NCBI GenBank assembly: GCA_025361205.1
Contig: JANYAS010000186.1
Coordinates: 1 to 61,363 of the forward strand
DNA from: Holophagaceae bacterium
GTDB lineage: Bacteria > Acidobacteriota > Holophagae > Holophagales > Holophagaceae
Reading direction: 5' to 3'
DNA: 61,363 nt
The notes beneath the pieces are model-generated. The model ran no database searches. It had not been told where the DNA came from and saw only the letters and a program-made list of their open reading frames with translations. Positions 15,987-25,092 of this stretch are shown here, piece after piece. Within the stretch, counting starts at the first letter, position 1. Every line of letters begins with the position of its first letter. A program made the translations under genes and the position numbers.

Positions 15987-17194
15987 TGCAAATCATCCTC
16001 GGCATCACCGGTGGCGTGGCCGCCTATAAATCCGCCGAACTGGCGCGGCTGCTGGCCAACCAGGGCAACCGGGTGCGCTGCATTCTCACGGAGGCGGGGG
16101 CCCGGTTCATTACGCCCCTCACCCTCAGCAGCCTGACGGGCGAGCCCTGCTTCGGCGCCAACCCTAACCAGGGGGAGTGGCGGGCGAACCCCAGCATCGA
16201 GCACATTGAATTGGCCCGCTGGGCCGATCTGGTGGTGGTAGTGCCCGCCACTGCGAACATCCTCGGCAAGGCCGCCAACGGCCTCGCCACCGACCTGCTG
16301 AGCACGGTGCTGCTGGCCACCCGTGCGCCCGTGCTATGGGCCCCCGCCATGAACACAGGCATGTGGGAGCATCCCGCCGTGCAGGCGAACATCGCGCGAC
16401 TGCGGTCCTTTGGGCACGCGGTGGTGGATCCCGGAGAGGGCATCCTGGCCTGCGGAGAAGAGGGCTCGGGGAAACTGGCGGAAGTGGCTTCCATCGCCGA
16501 GGCCATCCAGGCCCACGGAACCCCCAACCTGCCCAGTCTGGCGGGGCGACGGGTGCTCATCACGTCGGGACCGACACGGGAGGATCTGGACCCGGTTCGA
16601 ACCCTCACCAACCGCAGCACCGGCGCCATGGGCATCGAGCTGGCCCGGGCCTTCCGGGATGTGGGTGCCCAGGTATTGCTCGTGCTGGGCGGGGACATGG
16701 CCTCCCCCTGGGGTGTGGAGACCCTCCGCGTCCGCAGTGCCCAGGAGATGCTTGAAGCCTGCGAATCCCGCTGGGCGGATTCGGATGGCCTGGTGGCCGC
16801 CGCCGCCGTGGCCGACCAGCGCCCCGAGCAGCCGTCCTCCCAGAAGGTCAAGAAGGTCGATGGGGCCGAGACCCTGGCCTTGGTTCGAACCCCAGACATC
16901 CTGGCCAACCTCTCAGCCGTCCGGCGGGCGGACCAGTGGGTCCTCGGGTTCGCGGCTGAAAGCGAGAACCACCTGGAGCATGCCGCCACCAAGCTTAAGA
17001 AGAAGGGACTGGACGCGGTGCTGGTTAACGATATCCAGGGCGTCCGGGCCTTCGGAGCCCAGGCCAACACCCTGACGCCAGTCACGGCCCAGGGTCCGCA
17101 AGCGCCCATCGGCCCCCTACCCAAGGACCAGCTGGCCCGCGCTGTCGTCCTGTGGTGGGCGCATCAGCTGGAAGCCAGGGAGAGCGGCCGGTAG
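15986..17194 (+). CDS. coaBC: Bifunctional phosphopantothenoylcysteine decarboxylase / phosphopantothenate-cysteine ligase
   Basis: Makes 4'-phosphopantothenoylcysteine and decarboxylates it in coenzyme A synthesis. 402 residues. The N-terminal flavoprotein CoaC half (1-180) has GITGGVAAYK, catalytic H73 (IEHIEL), N123 (PAMNTGMW) and C156 (GILACGEEGSG). The C-terminal CoaB half starts at about 185 with RRVLITSGPTREDLDPVR and contains TNRSTGAMG and the lysine-rich KKVKK/KLKKKGLD segments. Start is the ATG overlapping the DinB stop; a longer frame from 15842 would lie within that gene. Normal length. Confidence 0.96.
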   Translation: MQIILGITGGVAAYKSAELARLLANQGNRVRCILTEAGARFITPLTLSSLTGEPCFGANPNQGEWRANPSIEHIELARWADLVVVVPATANILGKAANGLATDLLSTVLLATRAPVLWAPAMNTGMWEHPAVQANIARLRSFGHAVVDPGEGILACGEEGSGKLAEVASIAEAIQAHGTPNLPSLAGRRVLITSGPTREDLDPVRTLTNRSTGAMGIELARAFRDVGAQVLLVLGGDMASPWGVETLRVRSAQEMLEACESRWADSDGLVAAAAVADQRPEQPSSQKVKKVDGAETLALVRTPDILANLSAVRRADQWVLGFAAESENHLEHAATKLKKKGLDAVLVNDIQGVRAFGAQANTLTPVTAQGPQAPIGPLPKDQLARAVVLWWAHQLEARESGR

Positions 17195-17211
17195 GCCGTG
17201 CCCACGGCCAA

Positions 17212-17655
17212 TTAAAACGCCGGATCCAGCCAGGGCAGTACCACACCCGGACGCCCAGCCACATCGCCCAGCCGCACGGCCACGACCACGATCCAGCCTT
17301 GCGGGCGCTGCAGGGACTTCAAGTCCATGACCAGAGTCTGGCCGGGTCCCGGCAAATCCGGTCGCCGACGCTCCAGCACCACTTCGCCCCGGCTGAAGAC
17401 CTCATCTGGGGTGGGCTTGACGAGACCGAGGGGAAGGTAGAGCACGCGCACGATCTCCACGCCCACCAGGGGCGCACCGGCCACGTCCGCTGTTGGCAGC
17501 CGCAGCCGGACCTGACGGAGCCCTTGGAGTTGGGCCTCCACGGGTAGGGCGGCCGCGCGGGGCCTGGGTATGGGATCGCCCTTCCGTCCACAGCCGAAGC
17601 TTATGAGGCTTAGCGTGAAGGCGAGCAGGGGGTTTGCTAGTCTGAAGGAACGCAT
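17212..17655 (-). CDS. Predicted lipoprotein, unknown function
   Basis: 147 residues with a signal peptide and lipobox LISFGC (C22), then GRKGDPIPRP and a beta-rich domain (VRLRLPTADVAGAPLVGVEIVRV, cut here) that could be fibronectin-III-like. I do not recognise a named family. Transcribed away from the biotin carboxylase gene with only 34 bp between starts, and facing the end of coaBC. Likely anchored in the inner or outer membrane. Confidence 0.65.
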   Translation of the reverse strand: MRSFRLANPLLAFTLSLISFGCGRKGDPIPRPRAAALPVEAQLQGLRQVRLRLPTADVAGAPLVGVEIVRVLYLPLGLVKPTPDEVFSRGEVVLERRRPDLPGPGQTLVMDLKSLQRPQGWIVVVAVRLGDVAGRPGVVLPWLDPAF

Positions 17656-17689
17656 CGCTCTACATCATGCCTGATTCCGAGGTCCACCC

Positions 17690-19183
17690 ATGTCCGTGAC
17701 CAAGATTCTGATTGCTAACCGCGGGGAAATCGCCATCAGAGTGATCCGCACCTGCCGCGAGATGGGCATTCCCACCGTGGCCGTCTACTCCGAGGCGGAC
17801 CGCGGGGCGCTGCACGTGCGGATGGCCGACGAGGCCTACTGCATCGGTCCGGCTCCCGCCCGGGAGAGCTACCTGGTGCTTGAGAAGATCCTGGATGTGT
17901 GCCGCCGCAGCGGCGCCGATGCAGTGCACCCGGGCTACGGGTTTCTTTCGGAGAACGCCGTGGCTGCGCGCGCTTTTGAGGCCGCAGGGATCACCTTCAT
18001 CGGGCCCCGTCCTGAATCCATCATGAGCATGGGCTCCAAGACCGCCGCCCGCGTCGTGGCCATCGCCGCAGGCTGCCCAGTGGTCCCGGGTATCCAGGAG
18101 ACCATGAGCGACGAGGATCTGCTGGTGGCATCCCAGAAGATCGGCTTTCCCGTGATGCTGAAGGCTGCCATGGGCGGTGGCGGCAAGGGCATGCGCCTGG
18201 TCCACAAGCCCGAGGAGTTCACCTCGGCCCTGGCCCGCGCCCGGGGCGAGGCCCTGTCTTCCTTCGGCGACGACAGTGTCTACGTGGAAAAGGCCATCGT
18301 GCAACCCCGCCACATCGAGATCCAGATCTTCGGCGACACCCATGGCAACCATGTCTACCTGCACGAACGGGAATGCTCCGTTCAGCGGCGTCACCAGAAG
18401 GTGATCGAAGAGGCCCCCAGTCCGCATGTGACCCCAGAGATGCGCAAGGCCATGGGGGAGGCGGCCCTGAAGGTGGCCAAGGCCGTGGACTATGTGGGCG
18501 CGGGCACCGTGGAGTTTCTGGCAGACGCCGAGCGTAACTTCTACTTTCTGGAATTGAACACCCGTCTCCAGGTGGAGCACCCCGTTACCGAATGGATCAC
18601 GGGCCTCGATCTGGTGAAGTGGCAGATCCTGGTGGCGCGGGGAGAGAGACTGCCCATGACGCAGGAGGAGATCCCGCTCAACGGGTGGGCCATGGAATGT
18701 CGCATCTACGCCGAGGATCCGGACAAGAACTTCATGCCGAGCCCCGGGAAGATCACCTTTCTTCGCACCCCCAGCGGGCGCAACGTGCGCGACGACAGCG
18801 GGGTTTACGAGGGCGCAGAAGTGCCCATGTTCTACGACCCCATGATCAGCAAACTGAGCACCTGGGGGCCCACGCGCATGGAGGCTATTGAACGGATGCG
18901 CGCGGCCCTGGGAGAGTACCAGATCGGTGGCATCCGCCACAACATCACCTTCCATAAGGCCCTGATGGAGCATGAGCCCTTCCGCGAAGGCGCCCTCCAC
19001 ACGGGCCTCCTTGATAAACCCTTCTGGAAGAAAAGGGGGCAGGGGCCCGACCTAAAGTTTGCCGTGGCCTGCGCCCTGCTCCACGAGCTCGAAACCGAGC
19101 AGCGTCGCGCGGCTCAACCCGCTGGGAACGACGATGGCAAGCCCGATGCCTGGAAGCATTGGGGCCGGTTCAACCGTATCTAG
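17690..19183 (+). CDS. Biotin carboxylase subunit of an acyl-CoA (or pyruvate) carboxylase
   Basis: ATP-dependent carboxylation of biotin on a carrier protein. 497 residues with ILIANRGEIAIRVIRTC at the start, the ATP-grasp glycine loop AAMGGGGKGMRLV, HIEIQIFGD, RECSVQRRHQK, FLELNTRLQVEHPVTE and the biotin carboxylase C-domain. About 45 residues longer than AccC, with a charged C-terminal tail, as seen in subunits of propionyl/acetyl-CoA or two-subunit pyruvate carboxylases. The next gene, 15 bp on, is the biotin carrier. The carboxyltransferase partner is not in the window, so the substrate is undetermined. Confidence 0.9.
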   Translation: MSVTKILIANRGEIAIRVIRTCREMGIPTVAVYSEADRGALHVRMADEAYCIGPAPARESYLVLEKILDVCRRSGADAVHPGYGFLSENAVAARAFEAAGITFIGPRPESIMSMGSKTAARVVAIAAGCPVVPGIQETMSDEDLLVASQKIGFPVMLKAAMGGGGKGMRLVHKPEEFTSALARARGEALSSFGDDSVYVEKAIVQPRHIEIQIFGDTHGNHVYLHERECSVQRRHQKVIEEAPSPHVTPEMRKAMGEAALKVAKAVDYVGAGTVEFLADAERNFYFLELNTRLQVEHPVTEWITGLDLVKWQILVARGERLPMTQEEIPLNGWAMECRIYAEDPDKNFMPSPGKITFLRTPSGRNVRDDSGVYEGAEVPMFYDPMISKLSTWGPTRMEAIERMRAALGEYQIGGIRHNITFHKALMEHEPFREGALHTGLLDKPFWKKRGQGPDLKFAVACALLHELETEQRRAAQPAGNDDGKPDAWKHWGRFNRI

Positions 19184-19198
19184 CCGAGGACAAAAAAA

Positions 19199-19723
19199 AT
19201 GAAACGTAACTTATTGCTCGGCAAGGAATCCCACGAGGTGGAACTGCTTCACCAGGACGGCGTCACTACCCTGGTCTGGGAAGGGGAGAGCCACTCCATC
19301 GACATCCTCGAGCTGGAACCGAACTGTTACTCGATCCTGCTAGGGGGCCGTTCGGTGGAAGTCCGCCTCGATCCTGCCAAGGCGCCGGACTCGGATACTC
19401 ATGCCTACCGCGCCCTGCTCTATGACGGGGCCTACGAGTTTGCCTTAGTGGATCCTCGCCGAGCCCTGCTGGTGGGGGCTGCCGCAGCTGGGGCCGGTGG
19501 GGGCATCCTGTCATCGCCCATGCCCGGCAAGGTTGTGAAACTGCTCGTGCAACCCGGCGACTCCGTCCAAGAAGGCCAGACCCTCCTGGTGATGGAGGCG
19601 ATGAAGATGCAGAACGAGCTGAAGACCACCACAGCAGGAACCGTGACTATCATCCATGTTCAAGTAGGCGCCACTGTGGAGACGGGGACCCCGCTGATCA
19701 CAGTAGTGGCGCCGGAACCTTAA
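19199..19723 (+). CDS. Biotin carboxyl carrier protein
   Basis: 174 residues. The C-terminal 75 residues form a biotinyl domain with SPMPGKVVKLLVQPGD and the biotinylation motif EAMKMQN. The N-terminal 90 residues resemble the BT (biotin carboxylase-interacting) region found between the two domains in acyl-CoA carboxylase alpha chains. The leader has GAGGAC followed by an A8 run before ATG. It pairs with the carboxylase gene upstream. Confidence 0.88.
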   Translation: MKRNLLLGKESHEVELLHQDGVTTLVWEGESHSIDILELEPNCYSILLGGRSVEVRLDPAKAPDSDTHAYRALLYDGAYEFALVDPRRALLVGAAAAGAGGGILSSPMPGKVVKLLVQPGDSVQEGQTLLVMEAMKMQNELKTTTAGTVTIIHVQVGATVETGTPLITVVAPEP

Positions 19724-19877
19724 GGGGCTCGGTGCGAAACGGGACTGGTAATACCTTGAGGTAACATTTCTATTTTTATCTACTAAACCAGATGGGTGAT
19801 GATTCGAATTTGATTGAATCGCTAGTTCCCTCTTGTTAGGTTAGGGCGTGATTTATCTCATCACACATGGAGGCGAA

Positions 19878-20999
19878 ATGAAAAAGACGTTGTTGTTTCT
19901 CTTGGCCGGGTCGGCCCTTACGTTGTCAGCTCAGCAGGGCACGGCCTGGGTGGCCGGCCATGTGGGTCAGACGGTTTTCGAACCCAAGGCCAACCTGAAG
20001 GACAAAATGAATTGGGGCATTGGTGTGGGCCATTGGTATACCGATCGGTGGGGCCTTGATCTGCGCGCTCTGAGGAACGACCTCGAACTGGACGTCCCCG
20101 GTGCGATCAAGGGCAAGGAGGCCCACCTGCTCGCCTCAGGGCTCTTCAATATGCGGCCCGGAGCCGAGAACTGGTACCCCTACCTTTCCGCGGGTATTGG
20201 AGGGACGGTCATCAGTTCTTCCTACTCCCCAACCCACGAGCGCACCAACCGCTTCAACTATCACGGCGGGTTCGGGCTTATGGGCAGGCTCGCCGAGCAT
20301 TTCCTGCTGGACCTGAACGGCAAGGTGGTCCGGGTGGACCTGCCCACGCCCCGTACCGAGTACCTGGCCACGCTGGGCCTCGGCTACACCTGGGGGGGCA
20401 TGAAGAAGCCTGCCCTGGCCCCGCCTCCCCCTGAACCCAAGCCTGAGCCAGTGCCTGAGCCGGTGGCTCCGCCCCCGCCGCCACCCCCGGCCCCGGAGCC
20501 GGTGAAGGAGGTCGTCCCGCCAGTACCACCGCCTCCCCCACCACCGGCCAAGATCATCCTGGACGAGGCTACGCTCCACTTCGCCAATGGAAAGGCCGTT
20601 CTTTCCACAGAAGGCACCGTCGCCATCCAGAAGGTGGCTGAGGGTCTCATGGCCTACCCCGGTGGTTACTCCCTCGAGGTTAGTGGCCACACCTCGTCCG
20701 TGGGCACCAGGGCGTTCAACACGATCCTGGCCAAGCGCCGTGCGGAAGCGGTGGCGAAGGTGCTGATCGACTCAGGCATTCCCGCCGCCAAGATTACCTC
20801 AGTGGGTTACGGGCCCGATAAGCCCATCGCCGACAACGCCACCCAGGAGGGTGCGGCGAAGAACCGCCGCGTGGAGATTGATGTGAAGGTCAACGAGGCC
20901 AAAGCTGTCGTCCGCGAGCACGAGACGGGCCTGGTGGAAGTCGCCATACCTGCGCCCAAGAAGCCCGCGAAGAAGGCCCCGAAGAAGGTCATCAAGTAA
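19878..20999 (+). CDS. OmpA-family outer-membrane protein
   Basis: 373 residues: signal peptide (1-19, ending LSAQ), an N-terminal 8-strand beta-barrel domain of about 155 residues, a proline-rich linker of about 40 residues (repeated PPP and PEPVPEP), then an OmpA-like peptidoglycan-binding domain (ILDEATLHFANGKAVL, VSGHTSSVGTRAFN, RRAEAVAKVLID, NRRVEIDV). The last 15 residues are lysine-rich (KKPAKKAPKK), unusual for the family. ATG 19878 follows GGAGGCGAA; a GTG at 19848 is rejected because it would precede the signal peptide. The AT-rich 154 bp upstream probably hold its promoter. Confidence 0.9.
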   Translation: MKKTLLFLLAGSALTLSAQQGTAWVAGHVGQTVFEPKANLKDKMNWGIGVGHWYTDRWGLDLRALRNDLELDVPGAIKGKEAHLLASGLFNMRPGAENWYPYLSAGIGGTVISSSYSPTHERTNRFNYHGGFGLMGRLAEHFLLDLNGKVVRVDLPTPRTEYLATLGLGYTWGGMKKPALAPPPPEPKPEPVPEPVAPPPPPPPAPEPVKEVVPPVPPPPPPPAKIILDEATLHFANGKAVLSTEGTVAIQKVAEGLMAYPGGYSLEVSGHTSSVGTRAFNTILAKRRAEAVAKVLIDSGIPAAKITSVGYGPDKPIADNATQEGAAKNRRVEIDVKVNEAKAVVREHETGLVEVAIPAPKKPAKKAPKKVIK

Positions 21000-21006
21000 A
21001 CCCACT

Positions 21007-21043
21007 CATGGTCAGCGGGAGCCAGCGGCCCCCGCTGACCATG
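21007..21043. terminator. Hairpin between ompA and mscL
   Basis: A 13-bp perfect stem (21007-21019 with 21031-21043, CATGGTCAGCGGG) with an 11-nt loop lies 8 bp after the ompA stop. There is no T-run, and it reaches almost to the mscL ribosome site, so it may attenuate rather than fully stop transcription. Confidence 0.55.
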
Positions 21044-21058
21044 TTCCGGAGGTAGGCT

Positions 21059-21448
21059 ATGTCCTTACAGGGCGAATTCAAAGCCTTCGTCATGAAGGGA
21101 AATGTCCTTGACTTAGCCGTGGCCGTGGTTATCGGCACCGCCTTTGGCAAGATCATTTCATCTTTCGTGGACGGCATCGTGATGCCGCTGGTGTCCTACG
21201 TGCTTCCGGCGAACATTAAATGGGAAGAATGGGTCCTTGGAAAGTTCCGCATCGGCCCGGTGCTCGGAGCGACGGTGAACTTCCTGATTATCGCTCTGGT
21301 GGTTTTCCTTGTGCTGATCAAGTTCCTTGGCAAATTCATGAAGAAGGAGGAGGTTCCGGTCATCCCCTCCACCAAGGAATGCCCGGCCTGCCTGGAGCAG
21401 GTGGCTCTGAAGGCCACCCGCTGCAAGCACTGCACGAGCCAGGTCTGA
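21059..21448 (+). CDS. mscL: Large-conductance mechanosensitive channel with zinc-ribbon tail
   Basis: Inner-membrane channel that opens on hypo-osmotic shock. 129 residues: amphipathic N-helix FKAFVMKGNVLDLAV, TM1 AVVIGTAFGKIISSFVDGIVMP, TM2 VNFLIIALVVFLVLIKF. Where E. coli MscL has a cytoplasmic helical bundle, this protein ends in a CPAC-x13-CKHC zinc-ribbon. A clear GGAGG precedes ATG 21059. The channel core is standard; the metal-binding tail occurs in some bacterial MscL proteins and its purpose is not known. Confidence 0.95.
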   Translation: MSLQGEFKAFVMKGNVLDLAVAVVIGTAFGKIISSFVDGIVMPLVSYVLPANIKWEEWVLGKFRIGPVLGATVNFLIIALVVFLVLIKFLGKFMKKEEVPVIPSTKECPACLEQVALKATRCKHCTSQV

Positions 21449-21465
21449 AGGTCCGCCATCCTTTG

Positions 21466-21491
21466 AAAGGGCCCGGGTAACCGGGCCCTTT
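21466..21491 (+). terminator. Intrinsic terminator after mscL
   Basis: An 11-bp perfect stem AAAGGGCCCGG / CCGGGCCCTTT with a GTAA tetraloop, T-rich on its right side, 17 bp after the mscL stop. Confidence 0.85.
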
Positions 21492-21579
21492 GTCTTGTGA
21501 AGTCACGCCCTTCCGTGATGAACTGGAGGATCAACCTCAGGGGCGCTTGAGCGCGCTCCTCCGACGCACGAGGGCGCCG

Positions 21580-24444
21580 ATGAGTGAGCAGGTCCCAGCC
21601 AAGAAATACTCCGTCTTCCTGCCGAAGACCGATTTCCCGATGAAGGCCGACCTGCCGCAGCGCGAGCCGAAGCGTTTGGAACGCTGGAAGGCCCCTGACG
21701 TCGAGGGGAAGAACCTCTATGCCCGCATCGAGGCAAAGCGCAAGGCCGATAACCTCGCCGGGAAGGGCAAGGGGCGCGAGGTCCTCCACGACGGGCCGCC
21801 CTACGCCAATGGGGCCATCCATATGGGGCATGCCCTGAACAAGATTCTCAAGGACGTGGTGGTGAAGTCGCGGTGGCTGGAGGGCTACGAATCGCCCTAC
21901 GTGCCGGGCTGGGACTGCCACGGCCTGCCCATCGAACATGCCGTCGAGAAGGACCTGGGCCCCAAGCGCCGGGAACTGAGCCGCGCCGAGTTCCTGCAGA
22001 AGTGCCGGACGTACGCCCAGAAGTGGATCGATACCCAACGCACGGCCTTCCAGCGCCTGGGGGTGCTGGGCGCCTGGGAGCAGCCCTACGTGACCATGGA
22101 TCCCCGCTACGAGGCGGAGACTGTGCGCCACCTGGCCAAGCTCTTCGACAGCGGTTCCGTCACCCGCAAGCTGAAGGTCGTCCACTGGAGCTACGGGGCC
22201 CGCACGGCCCTGGCGGAAGCGGAAGTCGAATACGCCGACCGGACCAGCCCCGCCATCACCGTGGCTTTCCCTGTGTCTGACGCCGAGGCGAAGCGCATGG
22301 ATCTGCCCACGCCGCTCTACCTGCCCATCTGGACCACCACGCCCTGGACCCTGCCCAGCAACCTGGCCGTGGCCATGCATCCCGACATGGAATATGCGAT
22401 GCTGGCCACCACCCTCGCGGGCCAGCCCGTCCACTACATTGTCGCGGTCCCTCTGCTGGAGGACTTCGCCAAGAAGCTCCAGGTCAGCCTCACGAGCACA
22501 GCCCACATCAAGGGCATCCGCAAGGGCACCCATTTCCAGACACTGAAGTACCACCACCCCTGGCTGGACCGGGAATCCCCCGTGCTTATGGCGGACTATG
22601 TCACGTCGGATACGGGGACTGGTCTGGTGCACACAGCCCCGGACCACGGGGTGGACGACTTCAACCTGGCCCAGCACCTGGGCCTCCTCCAGCTGGTGGG
22701 TCCCGACGGCAAGTTCGTTCCGGCGGTGAACGATCCCGAATTGGAAGGGAAGAACATCTTCGACAGCAATCCGTTGGTGGTGGAGCGTCTTCGGACGCTG
22801 GCCACGGACCCGTGGGCTCACCGGGACAAGGGCTTCCTGCTCCATGAGGAGAGCCTTCTGCACAGCTATCCCCACTGCTGGCGCACCCGGACGCCCATTC
22901 TTTTCCGGGCCACTGAACAGTGGTTCATCACCATGGATTCGGAACTGAATGGCAAAGGCCGCAGTCTGCGCGAACTGGGCATCGAAGGGGTCGAGCAGAC
23001 TCAGTGGATTCCTGCCCAGGGCCAAAATCGCATCCACGCCATGATCGCGGGCCGTCCGGACTGGTGCATCAGTCGCCAGCGCGCCTGGGGCACGCCCATT
23101 ACCGTTTTGCGCTGTGAGGTCTGCGGCGAGCCCCTGGTGGACAAGACAATCTTTGCGACCGCCGCCGCAGCCATTGAGAAGGGTGGGATCGAGGCCTGGT
23201 CGGAGCTGCCGGTCGACCAGCTGTTGCCAGCCGGGGCCCTGTGTCCCTGCGGATCCAAGGCCTTCCTCAAAGAGACGGACATCCTGGACGTGTGGATCGA
23301 CTCCGGCGTCAGCGCCTCGGTGGTGTGCGACACACACCCCGATCTGAGCCGCGCGGACTACGGGAATTTCATCTACCTCGAAGGGTCGGATCAGCACCGC
23401 GGCTGGTTCCACAGCTCGCTCCTGTTCAATCTGGCCGCCACCGGCACCAAGCCTTACAAGCAAGTTGTCACCCACGGGTTCGTGCTGGATGGCAAAGGGC
23501 AGAAGATGTCCAAAAGCCTGGGCAATACCATCACGCCCGAGGAGATCCTCAAGACCCTGGGAGCCGACATCCTGCGTTGGTGGGCCGGCAGCTGCGACTA
23601 CAGCGAGGACATCCGCATCTCCAGGGAGATCCTCGACCGCAGCGCTGACGCCTACCGTAAGATCCGCAACACCCTGCGCTTCCTGCTGGGAGCCCTGGCG
23701 GATTTCGACCCCGTAAAGGACACCGTCGCAGAGAAGGATCTGGCCCCCCTGGACCGCTGGGTACTGGCAACCTTTGCCCGCACCACCCAGGAGGTGCGTG
23801 ACGCCTACACCCGCTTTGAATTCCACCGCGCCACCCAGGCCCTCCATGGTTTCTGCCAGCTCGAACTTTCGGGCCGCTACTTCGAGATCATCAAGGATCG
23901 GCTCTACTGCGACGCCCTGGATTCGCCCCGCCGCCGCAGCTGTCGCCAAGCCTGCTGGGAGTTGGCGAAGGGGCTCTGTACTCTGCTGGCCCCGGTCATG
24001 AGTTTCACGGCAGACGAGGCCTGGGAGCAGATTCCGGGCTGTGCAGGGAGTGTCCATGAGCAGAGGTTCCCTGAGTTCGGCATTTGCGACGCCGAGATAA
24101 AATGGGAAAAGCTGTGGGAGGTTCGGGGGGCTGTTCAGGCTGCGATGGAACCTCACCGTGCGGCCAAGACTATTGGTACGAGCCTGGATGCGGCGGTTCA
24201 GATATCGCTGAAGGATCAGACCGAGTGGGATTTACTGGCAAGCCTCGGTGAATCGCTGGATGACCTGTTCGTGGTTTCTTCTATCGCTCGAATCGTAGAT
24301 TCGAGCGCCAATGCCGGCCCCATCGTCACCGTCACCACCCATGACGGAACCAAGTGCCCCCGCTGTTGGAACCACAAGGGCGGCTCGGGCACGGGTGAGG
24401 ATGCGGCCCTTTGTGTCCGTTGTGCTTCAGTGGTGGCCTTGTGA
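21580..24444 (+). CDS. ileS: Isoleucyl-tRNA synthetase
   Basis: Charges tRNA-Ile and edits valine. 954 residues: HMGH (81-84) as the HIGH motif, GWDCHGLPIEH, CP1 editing domain (about 190-400) with TTTPWTLPSN, KMSKS at 642-646, anticodon-binding domain, and a C-terminal zinc finger with C926/C929 and C945/C948, the bacterial IleS type. ATG 21580 gives a normal N-terminus; the frame extends to 21490 without a better start. Its stop overlaps the GTG start of lspA, the common ileS-lspA pairing. A 986-codon open frame on the opposite strand is a codon-composition shadow. Confidence 0.97.
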   Translation: MSEQVPAKKYSVFLPKTDFPMKADLPQREPKRLERWKAPDVEGKNLYARIEAKRKADNLAGKGKGREVLHDGPPYANGAIHMGHALNKILKDVVVKSRWLEGYESPYVPGWDCHGLPIEHAVEKDLGPKRRELSRAEFLQKCRTYAQKWIDTQRTAFQRLGVLGAWEQPYVTMDPRYEAETVRHLAKLFDSGSVTRKLKVVHWSYGARTALAEAEVEYADRTSPAITVAFPVSDAEAKRMDLPTPLYLPIWTTTPWTLPSNLAVAMHPDMEYAMLATTLAGQPVHYIVAVPLLEDFAKKLQVSLTSTAHIKGIRKGTHFQTLKYHHPWLDRESPVLMADYVTSDTGTGLVHTAPDHGVDDFNLAQHLGLLQLVGPDGKFVPAVNDPELEGKNIFDSNPLVVERLRTLATDPWAHRDKGFLLHEESLLHSYPHCWRTRTPILFRATEQWFITMDSELNGKGRSLRELGIEGVEQTQWIPAQGQNRIHAMIAGRPDWCISRQRAWGTPITVLRCEVCGEPLVDKTIFATAAAAIEKGGIEAWSELPVDQLLPAGALCPCGSKAFLKETDILDVWIDSGVSASVVCDTHPDLSRADYGNFIYLEGSDQHRGWFHSSLLFNLAATGTKPYKQVVTHGFVLDGKGQKMSKSLGNTITPEEILKTLGADILRWWAGSCDYSEDIRISREILDRSADAYRKIRNTLRFLLGALADFDPVKDTVAEKDLAPLDRWVLATFARTTQEVRDAYTRFEFHRATQALHGFCQLELSGRYFEIIKDRLYCDALDSPRRRSCRQACWELAKGLCTLLAPVMSFTADEAWEQIPGCAGSVHEQRFPEFGICDAEIKWEKLWEVRGAVQAAMEPHRAAKTIGTSLDAAVQISLKDQTEWDLLASLGESLDDLFVVSSIARIVDSSANAGPIVTVTTHDGTKCPRCWNHKGGSGTGEDAALCVRCASVVAL

Positions 24445-24932
24445 GGCGATTTTTCTGGTTACTGCTTCCCGCTGGCGCCCTGGCGGCGGACCTCGGCTCC
24501 AAGGCCTGGATCCTGCGGACCTTGGTCGAAGGCGAATCCCTGCGGGTCATCAAGGGCTTCTTCTACCTGACGCTGAGCTTCAACCGGGGTGCCATTTTCG
24601 GCAGCCTCATATGGCTCCCGGCCACCATGCGCGCCATCCTCTTCGCCGTGGCGGGGCTGGTGGCATTGATCTACTTCGGTCGCCTGTTCCTGGCCCGGGA
24701 GACCCAGGTCCTGGAGCGGGTGGCCCTGGGCCTCATCCTCGGCGGGGCCCTGGGCAACGGAATCGACCGCCTCTATCGGGGTTCCGTTGTGGACTTCCTC
24801 GACTTCGTCCTCGGCACCTGGCACTACTGGACCTTCAACCTCGCCGACAGCTTCATCCTGGTGGGGGCCCTCCTCTACGCCCTGGGGATGGTGCTGACGC
24901 CGAAGGCCGGACACAGGATCACCGAGAACTAA
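24441..24932 (+). CDS. lspA: Prolipoprotein signal peptidase II
   Basis: Cleaves signal peptides of diacylglyceryl-modified lipoproteins in the inner membrane. 163 residues, four membrane helices; catalytic aspartates D109 (GNGIDRL) and D136 (FNLADSFI), plus the SFNRGAIFG motif. The GTG start at 24441 overlaps the ileS stop in a GTGA, so translation is coupled. Matches the lipoprotein-rich content of the window. Confidence 0.95.
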   Translation: MRRFFWLLLPAGALAADLGSKAWILRTLVEGESLRVIKGFFYLTLSFNRGAIFGSLIWLPATMRAILFAVAGLVALIYFGRLFLARETQVLERVALGLILGGALGNGIDRLYRGSVVDFLDFVLGTWHYWTFNLADSFILVGALLYALGMVLTPKAGHRITEN

Positions 24933-25002
24933 TCTACAGGCCGTCGAGATAAAGAGAGAGCAATCTGGTGGTCACACTAGGCAAAGACGAGGCAATGCCT
25001 TA

Positions 25003-25040
25003 CCACCGATGAACACCGATGAAGGCTGATGAACACCGAT
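25003..25040. repeat. Dispersed repeat, family 2, copy A
   Basis: Three near-copies of the unit GATGAACACCGAT (one reads GAAGGCTGAT) in tandem. An inverted relative is at 25962-25996 and a self-inverted one at 33652-33730. Together with 25962-25996 it brackets the DinB gene and a gene remnant. Confidence 0.75.
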
Positions 25041-25092
25041 TAAAATGGGGCCTTTGTTTCTCTTATCCACCCTTCAACCTGGAGCCATCACC

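Noticed and set aside
20398..20550. CCCCCGCCACC-type repeats in ompA as a possible phase-variable tract
   Set aside because: They encode the expected Pro-rich linker and are imperfect at the DNA level, so slippage is unlikely.
21196..24156. A 986-codon open frame antisense to ileS
   Set aside because: It mirrors the high-GC codon pattern of ileS, crosses into mscL, and shows no domain or ribosome site. Similar long antisense frames lie over fadD (1757-3448), the biotin carboxylase and ftsH genes.
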